From JACKOD01 sp041591635 (GTDB lineage: Bacteria > Pseudomonadota > Gammaproteobacteria > Pseudomonadales > Oleiphilaceae): a stretch of DNA of 7,849 nucleotides. The notes under the pieces are model-generated. The model ran no database searches. It saw only the letters and a list, made by a program, of their open reading frames with translations, and was not told the origin of the DNA. Position numbers and translations under genes: made by a program. The stretch lies in contig JBFHRO010000150.1 in NCBI GenBank assembly GCA_041591635.1, positions 1 through 7,849 on the forward strand. The letters run 5' to 3'. Below, one piece after another: positions 7,167 to 7,849 of this stretch (positions within the stretch are counted from its first letter, which is position 1; every line of letters starts with the position of its first letter).

Positions 7167-7547
7167 CTAACGTACCAGACTGATTCCCGCCCATACGGCC
7201 AGAATGCATAGTATAACGGACGCACCAATATAGGCGAGGCCATGGCCCAGGGCCCCTTTTTGCAGCAATTCAAAGGCCTCCAGCGAGAAGGTGGAAAAGG
7301 TCGTAAAGGCGCCCAGAAATCCGGTCACCAGAATCGCCCGGTATTCCGGTTGCAAATGTAACTTGCTCATAATAACCACATACATGATCCCGATCATGAA
7401 CGAGCCGATCACATTCACCGCCAGCGTGCCCCAGGGAAAGCCCTTGCCAACCAGCGAGGTCACCCATGAAACACACCAAAACCGCCCAACGGCACCCAGC
7501 GCGCCGCCAATGGCAATGGCCAGAACTTGCGCCAACGAAACCGTCAT
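7167..7547 (-). CDS. crcB: Fluoride channel CrcB/Fluc
   Basis: This is a 126-residue inner-membrane protein of the Fluc family, which exports fluoride as a dual-topology dimer and protects the cell from fluoride toxicity. Four hydrophobic segments are visible (about 5-24, 37-58, 70-90, 101-124). Family motifs are GGALGAVGRF (14-23, with Arg22), LAVNVIGSF with the pore Asn45, and GFLGAFTTFSTFSLE (76-90), containing the fluoride-coordinating Phe84 and Phe87. The frame stays open further upstream to an ATG at 7823, but that extension overlaps rarA, reads as non-membrane sequence unlike the family and lacks an obvious reason for use. The start at 7547 has GGAGG nine bases before it and gives the normal CrcB length. 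I see no fluoride riboswitch in the 64 bases upstream. The gene sits between rarA and serS. Confidence 0.96.
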   Translation of the reverse strand: MTVSLAQVLAIAIGGALGAVGRFWCVSWVTSLVGKGFPWGTLAVNVIGSFMIGIMYVVIMSKLHLQPEYRAILVTGFLGAFTTFSTFSLEAFELLQKGALGHGLAYIGASVILCILAVWAGISLVR

Positions 7548-7556
7548 CAGGCATTT

Positions 7557-7561
7557 CCTCC
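7557..7561 (-). promoter_or_regulatory. Ribosome binding site fixing the crcB start
   Basis: On the minus strand GGAGG lies nine bases before the ATG at 7547. It decides for the 126-residue product over the longer in-frame reading that would begin inside rarA. Confidence 0.75.
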
Positions 7562-7611
7562 GGATTAACCAATTGTTCTTGCAAACACCAGCACCTCGAT
7601 CGCCCTGCCCG

Positions 7612-7849
7612 CTACTTCGGGGCTGCCTCACTCTCGGGGTAACGTTGCAGCGGACTGTTTGCATTGAGCTGCCGCAGGCGTTCGAGTTTTTCAGCAATCT
7701 TGATTTCAAGCCCGCGGTCGACCGGAACGTAATAGCGGGTTCCAGCCATGGCCTGCGGCAAATAACCTTCCCCCGCAGCAAATGCGCCAGGTTCATCGTG
7801 AGCATAGCGATAACCGGTACCAAACCCTTCGCGTTTCATCAGTTGGGTC
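7612..7849 (-). CDS. rarA: Replication-associated recombination ATPase RarA (MgsA), C-terminal fragment
   Basis: The last 78 codons and the TAG stop are visible; the frame stays open to the window edge, so the gene starts to the right of the window. The Met at 7839 is internal. RarA is a tetrameric AAA+ ATPase related to clamp loaders that acts at stalled replication forks and on single-stranded DNA ends. The fragment carries the family's C-terminal signature: LMKREGFGTGYRYAHDEP, AFAAGEGYLP, TRYYVPVDRGLEIKI and the EKLERLRQL helix, all from the C-terminal oligomerisation domain. The AAA+ core is not visible. The gap to crcB is 64 bases, so the two genes may be co-transcribed. The position upstream of crcB and serS matches the arrangement I recall from pseudomonads. 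Confidence 0.92.
   Translation of the reverse strand, partial: TQLMKREGFGTGYRYAHDEPGAFAAGEGYLPQAMAGTRYYVPVDRGLEIKIAEKLERLRQLNANSPLQRYPESEAAPK

Noticed and set aside
7548..7611. A fluoride riboswitch upstream of crcB.
   Set aside because: The gap is only 64 bases and I could not recognise the pseudoknot pattern of the crcB motif in it.
7548..7823. A 92-residue N-terminal extension of CrcB from an ATG at 7823.
   Set aside because: It overlaps the rarA coding region in another frame, lacks CrcB-like sequence and would bypass the good GGAGG site before the ATG at 7547.

Overview
This looks like a stretch of gammaproteobacterial chromosome from the Pseudomonas/Cellvibrio/marine-gammaproteobacteria neighbourhood. 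Two things suggest this: the minus-strand gene order rarA-crcB-serS-cysG, which as I recall it resembles the Pseudomonas serS/cysG region, and a CysG uroporphyrinogen methyltransferase half that reads very close to remembered pseudomonad sequences. No database search was possible, so the taxonomy is inference. The window is gene-dense, with no intergenic stretch over about 65 bases. I found no tRNA, rRNA, CRISPR array or insertion sequence.

Bases 1-4414 (plus strand) carry four closely spaced genes with gaps of 39, 35 and 47 bases, probably one operon whose start lies left of the window. They are: the C-terminal 648 residues of a membrane CHASE2-PAS-histidine kinase; a small stand-alone class III adenylate/guanylate cyclase-like protein (204 aa); an HDOD protein (281 aa) that keeps HD-type metal ligands; and a metallo-beta-lactamase-fold hydrolase of the COG1235/PhnP-like type (294 aa). 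Together they look like a signalling cassette: a sensor, a possible cyclic-nucleotide synthase, a regulatory HDOD protein and a hydrolase that might act on the nucleotide signal. That link is inference.

Bases 4416-7849 (minus strand) hold housekeeping genes. In transcription order they are the C-terminus of rarA (replication-associated AAA+ ATPase), crcB (Fluc fluoride channel), serS (seryl-tRNA synthetase) and cysG (trifunctional siroheme synthase). The two gene groups converge tail to tail, with one base between the stop codon of the hydrolase gene and that of cysG.

The observations most worth a second look are the four-gene signalling cassette, the replacement of the catalytic Asp104 of CysG by Asn together with nearby changes confined to its N-terminal dehydrogenase/chelatase half, and the replacement of the transition-state Arg by Lys in the cyclase-like protein.
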